From the NCBI GenBank assembly GCA_034422835.1, contig DAOUJJ010000007.1:281778-345777 (forward strand): a stretch of DNA of 64,000 bases. The letters are read 5' to 3'. Shown piece by piece: positions 41,448 to 50,974 of the stretch (position 1 is its first letter; each line of letters opens with the position of its first letter). The DNA is from VXMO01 sp034422835. Its GTDB lineage: Bacteria; Chloroflexota; Dehalococcoidia; UBA6926. The notes below the pieces were generated by a model. That model saw only the letters and a list, made by a program, of their open reading frames with translations. It was not told where the DNA came from and did no database searches. Made by a program: the position numbers and the translations under genes.

Positions 41448-42257
41448 CTAGGGGCGGAGGGTGTAGAGCCAGCCTTCGTCGTGGGCGAAGCCTCGTTGGA
41501 CATCATCGGGATGGTCGAAAGCGCCGGGGTCGCGATGCCATTGGAGCGCGCCCGCCAGATTCACGACGGCATCGAGGCAGTCGGCATTGGCACGGCCGGC
41601 GAGACGGACATGCTCAGGCAGCGGCGTGCCGATCCACTCTTCGACGATCGAGAGGATTTGATGGCGGCGTTGGAGGCTGTTCGTGCCGTTCTTGTACCCG
41701 ACGCCCGAGTCGCCTTTAGCGCGCAGCAGCTGGCCCGGCATCAGCTCCACGAGAGTCACATCCCAACTTGCGGCATTGGCGGGGATGGGCGGGATGTGGA
41801 ATCGGCCCTGGGCACGAGCGAGGATGCGGCCAAGCATCCTCATGCCGTGGTAGGTCATGGGAACCATGTTGGGGTTGGTGACGTGGAGCGGGGAGAAGGC
41901 GGGCGGGATATCGCAGGCGCGGCGGGGTTCGCCGTATGCGGCGACGTACTCCCTCGCAACCTGCTCGAATTCGGCCTGGGGGATCTGCGACATGCGATCA
42001 CAGGAGTCCATCTGACCCTCGCCCCACCTGATGAAGCCTTGCGTGACGGCGAAGTCAACCGGCAACCCAAAGGGGAAGTCCAGCGCGGCGACGGTAGGGC
42101 CGTCGATGGTCAGCAGCAGTTGTTCAAGGTCGGCGCGTCGAATGGGAAACGGAGTCTGCCAGTCGATGCCTCCACCATCACCGACGGCGGCCATGGCAAT
42201 CCACGTGCCACTGTCATTCTGCGCACCGCTGAAGTCTACGCCGATGAGGGTTGTCAT
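41448..42257 (-). CDS. DUF429-like RNase H-fold protein
   Basis: This 269-residue protein starts TTLIGVDFSGAQNDSGTWIA, like the first strand of the RNase H/actin-like fold seen in DUF429. It has further conserved patches at PTVAALDFPFGLP and the C-terminal ANADCLDAVVNLAGAL. Its biochemical role is unknown in the family. The ATG at 42257 is chosen over a GTG at 42266 that would sit too close to the purine-rich region. It follows the CoA-transferase gene in the same direction, separated by 69 bases that include a repeat. Confidence 0.7.
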   Translation of the reverse strand: MTTLIGVDFSGAQNDSGTWIAMAAVGDGGGIDWQTPFPIRRADLEQLLLTIDGPTVAALDFPFGLPVDFAVTQGFIRWGEGQMDSCDRMSQIPQAEFEQVAREYVAAYGEPRRACDIPPAFSPLHVTNPNMVPMTYHGMRMLGRILARAQGRFHIPPIPANAASWDVTLVELMPGQLLRAKGDSGVGYKNGTNSLQRRHQILSIVEEWIGTPLPEHVRLAGRANADCLDAVVNLAGALQWHRDPGAFDHPDDVQRGFAHDEGWLYTLRP

Positions 42258-42288
42258 CCTAAACACTTCCCTTCAGAGAGGTGATTTT

Positions 42289-42315
42289 GGATTCTTCGCT
42301 GCGCTCAGAATGACA
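42289..42315 (+). repeat. Repeat family A
   Basis: A full copy with core TTCGCTGCGCTCAGAATGAC in + orientation, between the DUF429-like gene and the CoA-transferase gene, ending 12 bases before the latter's stop codon on the opposite strand. Confidence 0.85.
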
Positions 42316-42326
42316 TGCACCGGTTT

Positions 42327-44735
42327 CTATCTCAGCGCGTCGGCGGCTACCAATTCCTGCGTCTCTTGCTGGCCGATGCCGAGGATCTCGGTGAGGATGG
42401 CGTCCGTGTGCTCGTTGAGCATCGGCGCGCGGCGCAGTTCACCGGCGTACTCGCCGTTCACCTGCCACGGCACTTTGGCGGTGCGACGCGGACCGGCCTC
42501 AGGATGGTCGATTGTAGCGAAGAAGCCGCGCGCCTGCTGGTGCGGGTGCTCGACAACCTCAAGGGGGTCGAGGATGGGAGCGGCGGACACGCCTGCGGCG
42601 GCCATTTGGTCGGCCACTTCGTACTTGTCGCGCGATGCCGCCCACGCCGCGATGATCTCATCCAGCGCAGCCTCGTTCTGCTTGCGGGATTCAGGCGTGG
42701 CAAACCGAACATCGTTGGCAAGACCGTCAATGATGCTGCACAGGCCTGCCCATTCGGATTCGGTCCGGGCGGTAATGGCAATCCACTGGTCGTCGCCGCT
42801 CGTCGCATAGACGTTGTGCGGGGCGTGGAACGGGTGATGGGAGCCGTCGCGGACGGGCTCGTAGCTGCCGATCGCCCGAGCGACCATCGGCTCCGTGATG
42901 AGCGTCATCAGGGCCTCGGTCATGGCGACGTCGACGTGATGCCCTATGCCGGTGCGCTTGCGGTCGTGAAGGGCCGTCAGCGTGGCCATGGTGGCGTATG
43001 TGGCAGACACAACGTCCGGGAAGTAGGAGCCGAGCAGCCGCCTGTGGCCGTCCGTGTAGCCGGTAACGTCCGCCAGGCCGCAGAAGGCGTTGATGATGCT
43101 GTGGAGGCCGCTGTAGTCCTTGAGCGGGCCGGAGCGCCCGAACGCCGCAACGGACGTGTAGATGACGCGGGGGTTGAGCGGGGCGATGTCGCTGTAGCCA
43201 AGACCCCACCGCTCCATCAGGCCAGTCGAGAAGTTCTCAAGAACGATGTCCGCCGTCGCGCACAGTCGGCGGGCAACGTCCCTGCCCTCTTCGGTGCGGA
43301 GATTGATGGGGATGGCACGCTTGCCCATGCTGAGGGTGTTGTATGCGCCGGCTCGGTTCATGCCCGGGGTCTGGGCGGCGAACGGCGGGGAGTTGCGGAA
43401 GTCGGCGGGGTTCTCACGGCTTTCGACCTGGATCACGTCCGCGCCGAGGGCGGCCAGCCACTTGGCGCAGTAGGGAATGGCGATGTATTGGCCGAAATCG
43501 ACGACGCGGAGGCCCTTGAGGGGGAGGCTGGGTGTTGAGCCGATACGCGAAGCTGCGCCATTGACTGACGTTGGCGCGGGGACGGAACCATCGGCCTCCG
43601 GCTTGCCGTCTTCGTTCCGCGGATAGCCGGTCACGATGAACGGCGCACCGGTGAACGGGATTTCCTGTCCGTCCTGTGTCTTTATGCGGCGGATGTAGCG
43701 CCGTGCCTTGACGTGTTCATGGGTTATGACCTCTTCGAGGGAGGTTGCCCAGAATGCAGGGATGTTTCGGGCCTGCAGCTCAGTGGTGATTTCCTCACCT
43801 GTGCGCTCCATCGTCCAGTTGGTCATAAGGACGCTGACGGCGTCCCAGTTCATGGCGCGCTTTGTGCCGTCATCAAAGTCCTCGGTGTACGCCCACTCCG
43901 GGCTGCCCATGACTTCGGCGAACTGTTCCCAGTGGCGGGGACTCGTGGCGACGATGACGATGTAGCCGTCCTTGCACGGGATGTAGCAATTCGGCTGCCG
44001 CGCAAGAATGTTAGGGCCGCGATCAAGCACGTATTCCAGGTATTCCCGCTGCGTGACCGGATGGTAGTTGAGAGCCGTGATGGCCTCCAGTTCAGAGACC
44101 TCGATGCGTGTGCCTGTTATTCCCGGCCCTGCGCCGTTGCCACTGCCGGAATCTGCGTACAGCGTGGCAAGTGTTCCCACGACGCTGACCGCGCCGGCCA
44201 TAAGTGATGGCACGGACGCGCCGGTGGGCATGAGCGGCGGCTCATTCGGGAGATCAAAGGTTGTGTCGGGCGGGCCGGGCGTCGTCCACGCCATGCCGCA
44301 GAGCGCCCACGTTGCCAAATCGCTTGGCGGCAGATCGGCCAATGGGGCGTCCTTGCCATAGGGTGTGAGAGAAACGACGGACAGATGAGGATAGCGGGCG
44401 TGGACGGCATCCCAATCAAGGAACGGGCTATCGCCGTCGAACATACCAATGTCTTCCATAAGGATGTCCTGCCCGTCCAACGCGGCCAGCAGGGATTCGG
44501 GCGTGACGGTTTCGGCGTCGGTATCGGAGCGGTGAGACTTGTTGGCGTTGAGGGAGCGATGCAGGAGCGGATCCCACTCCGGCATCTCCCGTCCCTTGAG
44601 TCGGACGTAGAGATTCCTCATGCGGCGGACGCGGTCGACGTCCGCCCCAAGCTCACCGAGGAGGCGGGCGGCGTAGGCTCCGGCAAGCGATGCCGTAACA
44701 TCGACAACTCGCAGATGCGCTAGCGGACCTGACAT
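42327..44735 (-). CDS. Tandem double-domain CaiB/BaiF (family III) CoA-transferase
   Basis: This 802-residue protein joins two CaiB/BaiF CoA-transferase domains: one from about 1-400 (LAHLRVVDVTASLAGAYAARLLGELGADVDRV) and one from about 433-800 (LKGLRVVDFGQYIAIPYCAKWLAALGADVIQVES). Family III enzymes move CoA between carboxylic acids using an Asp acyl anhydride. The first domain keeps an Asp in the expected helix (PPSDLATWALCGMA); the second has His there (YSGLHSIINAFCGLA). The ATG at 44735 has an AAAGGGGG site; the open frame continues to 44843. The substrate is unknown. Downstream of a hydantoinase-like gene. Confidence 0.9.
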   Translation of the reverse strand: MSGPLAHLRVVDVTASLAGAYAARLLGELGADVDRVRRMRNLYVRLKGREMPEWDPLLHRSLNANKSHRSDTDAETVTPESLLAALDGQDILMEDIGMFDGDSPFLDWDAVHARYPHLSVVSLTPYGKDAPLADLPPSDLATWALCGMAWTTPGPPDTTFDLPNEPPLMPTGASVPSLMAGAVSVVGTLATLYADSGSGNGAGPGITGTRIEVSELEAITALNYHPVTQREYLEYVLDRGPNILARQPNCYIPCKDGYIVIVATSPRHWEQFAEVMGSPEWAYTEDFDDGTKRAMNWDAVSVLMTNWTMERTGEEITTELQARNIPAFWATSLEEVITHEHVKARRYIRRIKTQDGQEIPFTGAPFIVTGYPRNEDGKPEADGSVPAPTSVNGAASRIGSTPSLPLKGLRVVDFGQYIAIPYCAKWLAALGADVIQVESRENPADFRNSPPFAAQTPGMNRAGAYNTLSMGKRAIPINLRTEEGRDVARRLCATADIVLENFSTGLMERWGLGYSDIAPLNPRVIYTSVAAFGRSGPLKDYSGLHSIINAFCGLADVTGYTDGHRRLLGSYFPDVVSATYATMATLTALHDRKRTGIGHHVDVAMTEALMTLITEPMVARAIGSYEPVRDGSHHPFHAPHNVYATSGDDQWIAITARTESEWAGLCSIIDGLANDVRFATPESRKQNEAALDEIIAAWAASRDKYEVADQMAAAGVSAAPILDPLEVVEHPHQQARGFFATIDHPEAGPRRTAKVPWQVNGEYAGELRRAPMLNEHTDAILTEILGIGQQETQELVAADALR

Positions 44736-44763
44736 ATCGCCCCCTTTGGCCGGATTCGTCGGC

Positions 44764-46125
44764 CTACCCCACTGAACGATAAATATACCGACCGTCACCC
44801 CCAGATGCCACAATCTGCCCGTTTTCCGCGACGGTCTTTCCACGAATCAACGTTCGGACGGGCCACCCGGTGTAGGACATGCCCTCATAGATGGAGTAGT
44901 CGGCACGGCCCTGCAGCCCCGCTGCGGTGACGGTTCTGGTCTCGTCCATATCAACGATGGCGAGATCAGCGTCCGCACCGATTTGTAATGAACCCTTCTG
45001 CGGCCACATGCCAAATATGCGCGCAACGTTGGCAGCCGTCACCTCCGCCACACGCTCAAGCGGCAGTCCGCGAGCGAGGACGCCATCGTTGAGCATGACG
45101 GGCAGGAGCATGGGCATGTTCGGCTGTCCCGGCGACGCGCTCCAGATCGTTCCTTGTTTACGGTCGCCCAAGCGGGCGGCGTGGTCTGAACCCATGGTGT
45201 CGACCGTACCGTCCGCGATGGCCTCCCACAATGCGTCCTGGTCCTCCGGGCTGCGGAGCGGCGGGTTCTGCTTGCCGAACGTGCCGACCGGGGACTCATA
45301 GGTATGGGAGAGATAGTGCGGACACGTCTCGACATAGATGCTGCCGCCGTCGCGGCGGAATGCGCGGGCGGCTGCGAGAGTATCCGCCGACGTTGTGTGA
45401 ACGATGTATGGCGTAGAGCCGGTTTCACGGCCAAAGAGCATGACGCGGACGGCGGCCTCCGCCTCCGTGAACGGAGGGCGCGACTCATGCCACGCCTTGA
45501 GGTCATCACGGCCTGATTCCTCAAGGCGCTTGCGGATTGACCAGACGACTTCAATGTTCTCCGTGTGGACGCAGAGGACGGTGCCAGGGCGCTGGCCAAG
45601 TTTCTCCAGCAGCTCGTACATCAGGCCGTCATCGATTGGCGGCAGGCCGATGTATGCGCCTTCTTCGCCGCGGAAGCTCATAAAGAACTTGAAGCTTCCG
45701 ATGCCGAAATCGTCGATATACTTGTCGACCTCCGCCAATTGATCGCGGGTGGAGATGATCGCGTGGAGAGCGTAGTCAATCACGCTCTGGGAGTCGCCCC
45801 ACTCGCGGTACTGCTTGTACTCGGCCTCATAAGGATCGTTGGACATGAGGAAGTGGATGAGGGTGGTGATGCCGTGGAGGGCGGCGGCGCGGGTTTCGGT
45901 CTCAAAGGCGGTCTCAGCATCCCCGAGATTCAGGTGTGTGTGGGGATCGATGACGCCGGGGAGGATGACCTTGCCGGTGGCGTCGATGACCTCATTGGCA
46001 TCTACGTCAGTATCAGGGCCGAGGTGGGCGGCAACGCGGCCGTCCGTGATGGCGAGATCAAGGCGGTGAACTCCGTCGTACGGCAGCGCAACATCTGCGC
46101 CACGGATGAGTGTGTCGAAAGGCAT
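44764..46125 (-). CDS. Amidohydrolase (dihydropyrimidinase/hydantoinase/dihydroorotase type)
   Basis: This 453-residue TIM-barrel amidohydrolase has the metal motif DPHTHLNLG near 60, a candidate carboxylated lysine in GSFKFFMSF near 150, VHTENIE and VHTTSADT metal histidines, and GSDHAARLGD near 320. The C-terminal beta segment has DLAIVDMDETRTVTAAGLQ. It probably opens a cyclic amide such as a hydantoin or dihydropyrimidine. It ends 28 bases before the CoA-transferase start, suggesting a shared catabolic operon. Discrimination among the family's substrates is not possible from sequence. Confidence 0.9.
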   Translation of the reverse strand: MPFDTLIRGADVALPYDGVHRLDLAITDGRVAAHLGPDTDVDANEVIDATGKVILPGVIDPHTHLNLGDAETAFETETRAAALHGITTLIHFLMSNDPYEAEYKQYREWGDSQSVIDYALHAIISTRDQLAEVDKYIDDFGIGSFKFFMSFRGEEGAYIGLPPIDDGLMYELLEKLGQRPGTVLCVHTENIEVVWSIRKRLEESGRDDLKAWHESRPPFTEAEAAVRVMLFGRETGSTPYIVHTTSADTLAAARAFRRDGGSIYVETCPHYLSHTYESPVGTFGKQNPPLRSPEDQDALWEAIADGTVDTMGSDHAARLGDRKQGTIWSASPGQPNMPMLLPVMLNDGVLARGLPLERVAEVTAANVARIFGMWPQKGSLQIGADADLAIVDMDETRTVTAAGLQGRADYSIYEGMSYTGWPVRTLIRGKTVAENGQIVASGGDGRYIYRSVG

Positions 46126-46186
46126 GTGACTCTCCCAATCGGTGGATTTCTATAGGGAGATGATAGGGGAAATCAGGGGTTAGTGG

Positions 46187-46588
46187 GTGGTAAGCGGACA
46201 AAGTGAGACTTGGCTGAGACACGCGGGGCGGGATTCCGGGGTGGATCTGGATGCGACGGTTCTGAAGGTTGCGCACCAGGGGAGCCGGTATTCTTCGAGC
46301 GCGGAGTTCCTGGAGGCCGTGTCACCGCGCGTTGCGATCATCAGCGCGGGCGAAGACAACCGGTTTGGGCATCCGCATCCCGAGACGCTTGAGAGGTTGG
46401 AGTCGCTGTCGTCCGCGCCGGCGGTCCTGCGGACTGACATGCACGGGACGGTGACGCTGACAACGGACGGGCGGGCGCTGGTGTGGGAGGGTCACCCTTC
46501 GACAGGCTCAGGGTGGGCGGCCGCGATCATGACGGAATCTGACATGAGTCATAATGAGTCACGATATATCCCTAAAGGGTCACACTAA
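46187..46588 (+). pseudogene. ComEC C-terminal fragment (remnant)
   Basis: From about 46235 the frame reads DLDATVLKVAHQGSRYSSSAEF and GEDNRFGHPHPETLERL, clearly the final metallo-beta-lactamase-like part of ComEC/Rec2 DNA-uptake proteins. Everything upstream (the competence membrane domain) is missing, and a TAG stands just before position 46184. The usual HHGS is HQGS, and a family C repeat is read into the end. It is a decayed relic, not a gene. Confidence 0.75.
46495..46520 (+). repeat. Repeat family C
   Basis: A copy with core CCCTTCGACAGGCTCAGGG inside the comEC remnant, read as PSTGSGW. Confidence 0.85.
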
Positions 46589-46660
46589 TAACATAGTCTT
46601 CTGGTAGAATATCCCACAGTCCTCTCCCATCAGCTCCCGCAGCATGAAATTGGTGGCGGT

Positions 46661-49615
46661 GTGAAAGCTCTCCTCGCAAAGACCGCGCAGTTTGTGGGGA
46701 CTATCGTCCTGCTAATCGGTATTGGCTTCATCGTGTTCAACAACCCCGGCGCGTTCGGCAAGGGCGGCGATGACCCTTATATACCCCCGACAGCGACGCC
46801 CTCACTGCCCACACCGTTGCCGTATGTCCCGACAGACCCCACGCTGGAAGATCCGACGCCTGTCCCGCCAACACCCGTGCCACCAACGCCCGTGCCCCCG
46901 ACGCCTGTCCCGCCGACACCCGTGCCGCCAACGCCTGTCCCACCAACACCCGTCCCCCCTCCTGATCTTGGCAGGATTTCTCCCGCCTCGAAGTTCGTCA
47001 ACCTGGGAGAGACCGTCAACATGTCCGTTTCTCTCCGCTCCGCTTCCGGCCCGGTATCCTCCTATTCATGGTCTGAGACGTGCGGCACGATTTCCAATAA
47101 GCAAGGCAATACGGCTGCCTGGACCGCTGGGGGAGCCGCCGGAGCCGCGTTGCAGTTCTTCTGCGACATTACAGTCACTGCGACCGGCCCCGGAGGATCC
47201 GATTCGACAACGGTGACGTACACCGTCCTCGTGGTTCCCCCCACTCCCACACCAACTCCCACGCCCGTTCTCCCTCCTGATCTTGGCATGATTTCTCCCG
47301 CCTCGAAGTTCGTCAACCTGGGAGAGACCGTCAACATGTCCGTTTCTCTCCGTTCCGCTTCCGGCCCGGTATCCTCCTATTCATGGTCTGAGACATGCGG
47401 CACCATTTCCAATAAGCAAGGCAATACGGCTGCGTGGACCGCTGGGGGAGCCGCTGGAGCCGCGTTGCAGTTCCTCTGCGACATTACGGTCACTGCGACC
47501 GGCCTCGGGGGATCCGATTCGACAACGGTGACGTACACCGTCCTCGTGGTTCCCCCCACCTCCACACCAACTCCCACGCCGGCGGTGACCGCCACTCCTG
47601 TGGCCCCACCCAAGGTCACTGGACTCATGGTGACTCGGGCGACCGGATACGACTGCAATCACGTCCACTTGGAGTGGGATCGCATCAGCAAGGCTTCTCG
47701 GTATATCGTTGAGCGCCGCACCAGCTCTGAGCAGAACTGGACGCCGGTCAATCCCATTGTGGAAGAAGATTTGGGCGGTGTGACCGGCCAGACGACGAGT
47801 GATCACGGGATATTCCCGGCCACGGGCAACCAAGCCAACTCCTTCCGCGTTGCGGCTCACGGTGATGGCAAGAAATACGCCGATAAGCTTGGTTCGTGGT
47901 CGGATATCAAGAGCATCACGCCGACATGTCGACCAAAGGCGTCCGCTCCCAGAATACTCTCCACGACTGCCAACAACTACACCATCACCGTGACGTGGCT
48001 CAGCACTAGCGGCTCGACTCACTTCAAAATCGAATACAGAAAGAGCGGCGACACGACGTGGCGCCTCGCCCATGAAGATCATCCGCGCACGTCCTACACA
48101 GTACGTGATCTCGAATGCAATACTGAATACGAGTTCCAGGTCGCAGCGCGTGGGAACGGCACAGGCTTCTCGACTGCCTACGGCGAGTTCTCTCCGACAT
48201 TGTCGGGAAGCACCCCTGTCCTGTGCCCACCGCCTTCTCCCATAGGCCTCAGGGTAGCGGCGGCAACCCGCGACAGCGTTTCCCTGAACTGGAACACGCT
48301 TTCCGGCGCGGCCGGATACAAGGTCGAGTATCGCGTGACTGGAAACGGCACCTCGGAGCCATGGGAGAACATCGTCGTGGACACGATCACTTCCGCCACC
48401 GTGGACGACCTTGAGTGCAAAACCAGGTATGAGTTCCAGGTTCGCGCCCGCGGAGACGGATCGCCCTACTCTGCTGATTATGGTGATCCGTCCTCCACTG
48501 TGCTCAAGACGACGGAAGAATGCACGAATGTAACGGTCACGGTTATGATTGAGGCTGACAAGCTCTTTCCTATAATAGACGGCGATGAGGACGACCGGAT
48601 AGCAACGCTTACCGCTACCGTAGATGGCCTCGGAGACGCCGCTGCCTCTGTCTTATATTTGTGGCAGTCAAAGACGCCAAGCGATCCGGGATGGTTAGAG
48701 TTCGTCCGCCAGAACACTCAGATTGCCCCCATCAGGGTCTCAGTCCCTGAAACCGGCCCACGCCTCTATCGACTCCAGGTCTTCAATGACTCCGACTTGG
48801 TCGCAACATCGGAATCCGTAACAATCACCGGAGTGACTGGATTTGTTCAAATGGGTGGGCCTAGCGGCACATGCGGTACCAGTGGTTATAGGAATTACCT
48901 CATGGGCCTCGGCCGCTGGATTGTGGTTTCTAAACCGCCCTACCAGACCGAACCTCATCGGGCAGAAATTCTAATCCGCAAGCCTATTCCAGGCCTTGGA
49001 GCCGATGGGCAATTTACTTGCCTAAAGGGAAGATTCACATCGCAGTCTGCTGGCTGGGAAAAGCTGAGGATCAATGGTTTTCTTGAAAAACGGGAACCGA
49101 AGCTACCCGCTTCATCCTCGGGAGCTATACAGTCCAAGTTGGACTCTGGAGAATTAACAGGCCAGTTTCTTCTGTCTCTATATGAACTAGAACGATTTGC
49201 ACAGATATCAGGCTCAGAGACTACACCTTTGCAATGCGATTATTGCGTCGGTGGTTACACAGAGACAAAGCCAATTCGTGTTTTATTCGGAAATCTCAAA
49301 CGTCCCGAATTTAGAGCCGTCGGTAGGCACTTCACTGGGGAATCTAATAGTATTGAAACTTACACTAGTTGGTTTTCCGGCGAGCGTTCCCTTCCTCCGG
49401 TATGCGACACTAGTATTTTCTCTTCTCCGTCTCGATCATGGAGTGAAACTGTAGTGAACATTTCATTCTATATTATTCGAGAACGAGGAACCGAGCCGGC
49501 GATCTGCAAACAACTTCACAAGGCCGAGTTGCGCGAAGAGATAGCGTTGGATCTACCAGAATTGGCTCACTCGATTGTCGATGCATTGTTCATGGACAAT
49601 TCCATTGAGCCGTGA
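46661..49615 (+). CDS. Large surface-anchored protein with duplicated Ig-like and FnIII-like domains
   Basis: This 984-residue protein begins with an N-terminal membrane segment (FVGTIVLLIGIGFIVFNN, about 12-30). A Pro/Thr-rich PVPPT repeat (about 58-100) follows, then two nearly identical 105-residue beta-sandwich units (FVNLGETVNMSVSLRSASGP in each). Three fibronectin-III-like domains come next (about 320-425, 425-525 and 530-625), then another Ig-like domain. The last 260 residues are unrecognised and Cys-containing, with markedly more A/T-rich codons than the rest. It is probably an extracellular adhesin or carbohydrate-interacting protein. The start is GTG. The following gene overlaps its stop. 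Confidence 0.8.
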   Translation: MKALLAKTAQFVGTIVLLIGIGFIVFNNPGAFGKGGDDPYIPPTATPSLPTPLPYVPTDPTLEDPTPVPPTPVPPTPVPPTPVPPTPVPPTPVPPTPVPPPDLGRISPASKFVNLGETVNMSVSLRSASGPVSSYSWSETCGTISNKQGNTAAWTAGGAAGAALQFFCDITVTATGPGGSDSTTVTYTVLVVPPTPTPTPTPVLPPDLGMISPASKFVNLGETVNMSVSLRSASGPVSSYSWSETCGTISNKQGNTAAWTAGGAAGAALQFLCDITVTATGLGGSDSTTVTYTVLVVPPTSTPTPTPAVTATPVAPPKVTGLMVTRATGYDCNHVHLEWDRISKASRYIVERRTSSEQNWTPVNPIVEEDLGGVTGQTTSDHGIFPATGNQANSFRVAAHGDGKKYADKLGSWSDIKSITPTCRPKASAPRILSTTANNYTITVTWLSTSGSTHFKIEYRKSGDTTWRLAHEDHPRTSYTVRDLECNTEYEFQVAARGNGTGFSTAYGEFSPTLSGSTPVLCPPPSPIGLRVAAATRDSVSLNWNTLSGAAGYKVEYRVTGNGTSEPWENIVVDTITSATVDDLECKTRYEFQVRARGDGSPYSADYGDPSSTVLKTTEECTNVTVTVMIEADKLFPIIDGDEDDRIATLTATVDGLGDAAASVLYLWQSKTPSDPGWLEFVRQNTQIAPIRVSVPETGPRLYRLQVFNDSDLVATSESVTITGVTGFVQMGGPSGTCGTSGYRNYLMGLGRWIVVSKPPYQTEPHRAEILIRKPIPGLGADGQFTCLKGRFTSQSAGWEKLRINGFLEKREPKLPASSSGAIQSKLDSGELTGQFLLSLYELERFAQISGSETTPLQCDYCVGGYTETKPIRVLFGNLKRPEFRAVGRHFTGESNSIETYTSWFSGERSLPPVCDTSIFSSPSRSWSETVVNISFYIIRERGTEPAICKQLHKAELREEIALDLPELAHSIVDALFMDNSIEP
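46860..46955 (+). repeat. PVPPT-coding microrepeat
   Basis: A 15-base unit encoding P-V-P-P-T is repeated about six times in tandem. It forms the proline-rich stalk after the membrane anchor and varies mostly at third positions. Confidence 0.85.
46958..47587 (+). repeat. 315-bp tandem direct repeat within the surface protein gene
   Basis: Two copies of a 315-base unit (46958-47272, 47273-47587) encode the same 105-residue Ig-like unit. Differences are few and mostly synonymous, pointing to a recent duplication or ongoing gene conversion. Confidence 0.9.
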
Positions 49616-49626
49616 AGAGGGCAATC

Positions 49627-50700
49627 ATGAAAAAGATGAATTACTTTAGTGTATCGATTGTTATAGCGTTTGTCGTTACAGCGCTCCTTGCAATTACTAC
49701 ATCATTTTTGCGGCCTGAAATTCCTTCTGTTATGACATCTAGCGCAACGGCGCGAGCCTTTACACGAGTTTGCACTTCAGTTCTTACTGAAGAATATGAT
49801 CAAACTCGAACTCTTCGATACCCTGATGGTAGTAGGATAGTGTATACCTTCAGTCATTCGATTCCCTCTGGTTCCTACGGTGAGCTTGGAAACTATCGCA
49901 GCGCTGTAGAAATCTACGATTCTGATGGGATGGTAATCCTTGAAAGAGGTGAAAGTATAGTTAAAGATGGGTATTTATATGGGAGGGGTAGTGTCAGTCG
50001 CGAAGAGCCAGAAACTCTAGGCCCTTGGGAGCTTTGGCAAGACAACCTAGGTCCACTTTTCCCTAAAGGTTGTGTGGGCGATGTACGAGCCTCGGGTGTT
50101 GAGGGCACGAACGAAGATGCAAATTTGCGGCACCTGGTGTGGGAAGAGGAGGCATCATTCCTTGGGGAACGGGATAAATGGGAATTGTGGGTGGACCCAG
50201 ACGGACGTCCTGTGCGTGGGCTCGTCACTGTTTACGAGGTTGCCGAGCAAAGTACGGACGCCTCCGGTGCTAGCGGTAATTCCGGCAGTTCCCCGACGCC
50301 GATAGCATTGTATACGATTGAGGAAACCTACTCCGGCTTTGGCGAACCGAACGTCATCACCGCGCCCATCACTCCCCCGGGATCGACACCCAAGGCGACG
50401 GCTACCCCTACTCCGTCACCCGCTCCTACGCCGTCAGATACGGCAACACCCGTACCCATTGCAACATCTAAGCCCGTTCCGCTCACCGCGGCGCCAACCC
50501 ACACACCTACGCCGGTGCCCGATACGGAGACAGAGACGCCCGACACCGAGACTTCGGACATCGTGTCCCGGTATGACGCCAACGGCGATGGAGTAATCGA
50601 CGATTCGGAGCGACGGCAGGCAGGCAGTGACTACACCGACGGGAAGATCACCTACGCCGAGCTGCTGGAGGTGCTTCGGGCATACCTGAGTTCCGGCTGA
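49627..50700 (+). CDS. Secreted protein with Thr/Pro-rich stalk and EF-hand-like C-terminus
   Basis: This 357-residue protein begins with a strong signal or anchor segment (FSVSIVIAFVVTALLAI). A middle beta-rich region of unknown family (about 45-215) is followed by a Thr/Pro-rich linker (about 230-310). The C-terminus has a calcium-binding loop-like DANGDGVIDDSERR and helix, similar to one half of a dockerin or EF hand. The ATG at 49627 is preferred over an overlapping GTG at 49612 because of the MKKMN signal-like start. The first two-thirds are A/T-rich like the end of the previous gene. The two genes form a pair that is likely co-transcribed. Confidence 0.75.
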   Translation: MKKMNYFSVSIVIAFVVTALLAITTSFLRPEIPSVMTSSATARAFTRVCTSVLTEEYDQTRTLRYPDGSRIVYTFSHSIPSGSYGELGNYRSAVEIYDSDGMVILERGESIVKDGYLYGRGSVSREEPETLGPWELWQDNLGPLFPKGCVGDVRASGVEGTNEDANLRHLVWEEEASFLGERDKWELWVDPDGRPVRGLVTVYEVAEQSTDASGASGNSGSSPTPIALYTIEETYSGFGEPNVITAPITPPGSTPKATATPTPSPAPTPSDTATPVPIATSKPVPLTAAPTHTPTPVPDTETETPDTETSDIVSRYDANGDGVIDDSERRQAGSDYTDGKITYAELLEVLRAYLSSG

Positions 50701-50974
50701 GTCTGCCGGGAGGGACGGTGACGGCGAGGCTCATACACGGAACCACCATCGCCACAACGACACAGGCCGTGACAGTGACCGACTGAAGGCGACGGACGGG
50801 CGGGGGCCGGTGTGGGATGGCGGTTAGATTCTTCGCTGCGCTCAGAATGACAGTCCCGATGGATTCCGGTTTTCACCGGAATGAGGGGAGTAAGGGGACG
50901 ATTGGTTGGGTCAATGGGATTCAGATTCCCGCTTTTGCGGGAATGACGGAGGGGGGCGGGAATGAGGAAGGGGG
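50701..50974 (+). repeat. Intergenic region with A and B repeats and a short comEC-like trace
   Basis: This 274-base gap has no gene. About 50795-50818 resembles the end of the comEC remnant at 46470-46490 (GGACGGGCGGG...GGTGTGGGA). Then come a family A copy (50825-50851), a family B variant (50861-50886) and a standard family B copy (50923-50949), all in + orientation. Confidence 0.7.

Noticed and set aside
46187..46588. Complete functional gene at the comEC fragment
   Set aside because: Only the last domain piece is present, a stop precedes it, and a key His is lost.
46777..47022. Minus-strand VGGTG-repeat peptide
   Set aside because: It is just the reverse reading of the PVPPT-coding repeat of the surface protein.
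46661..50700. Prophage or transposon carrying the surface proteins
   Set aside because: No integrase, transposase, terminal repeats or phage structural genes are visible at the borders.
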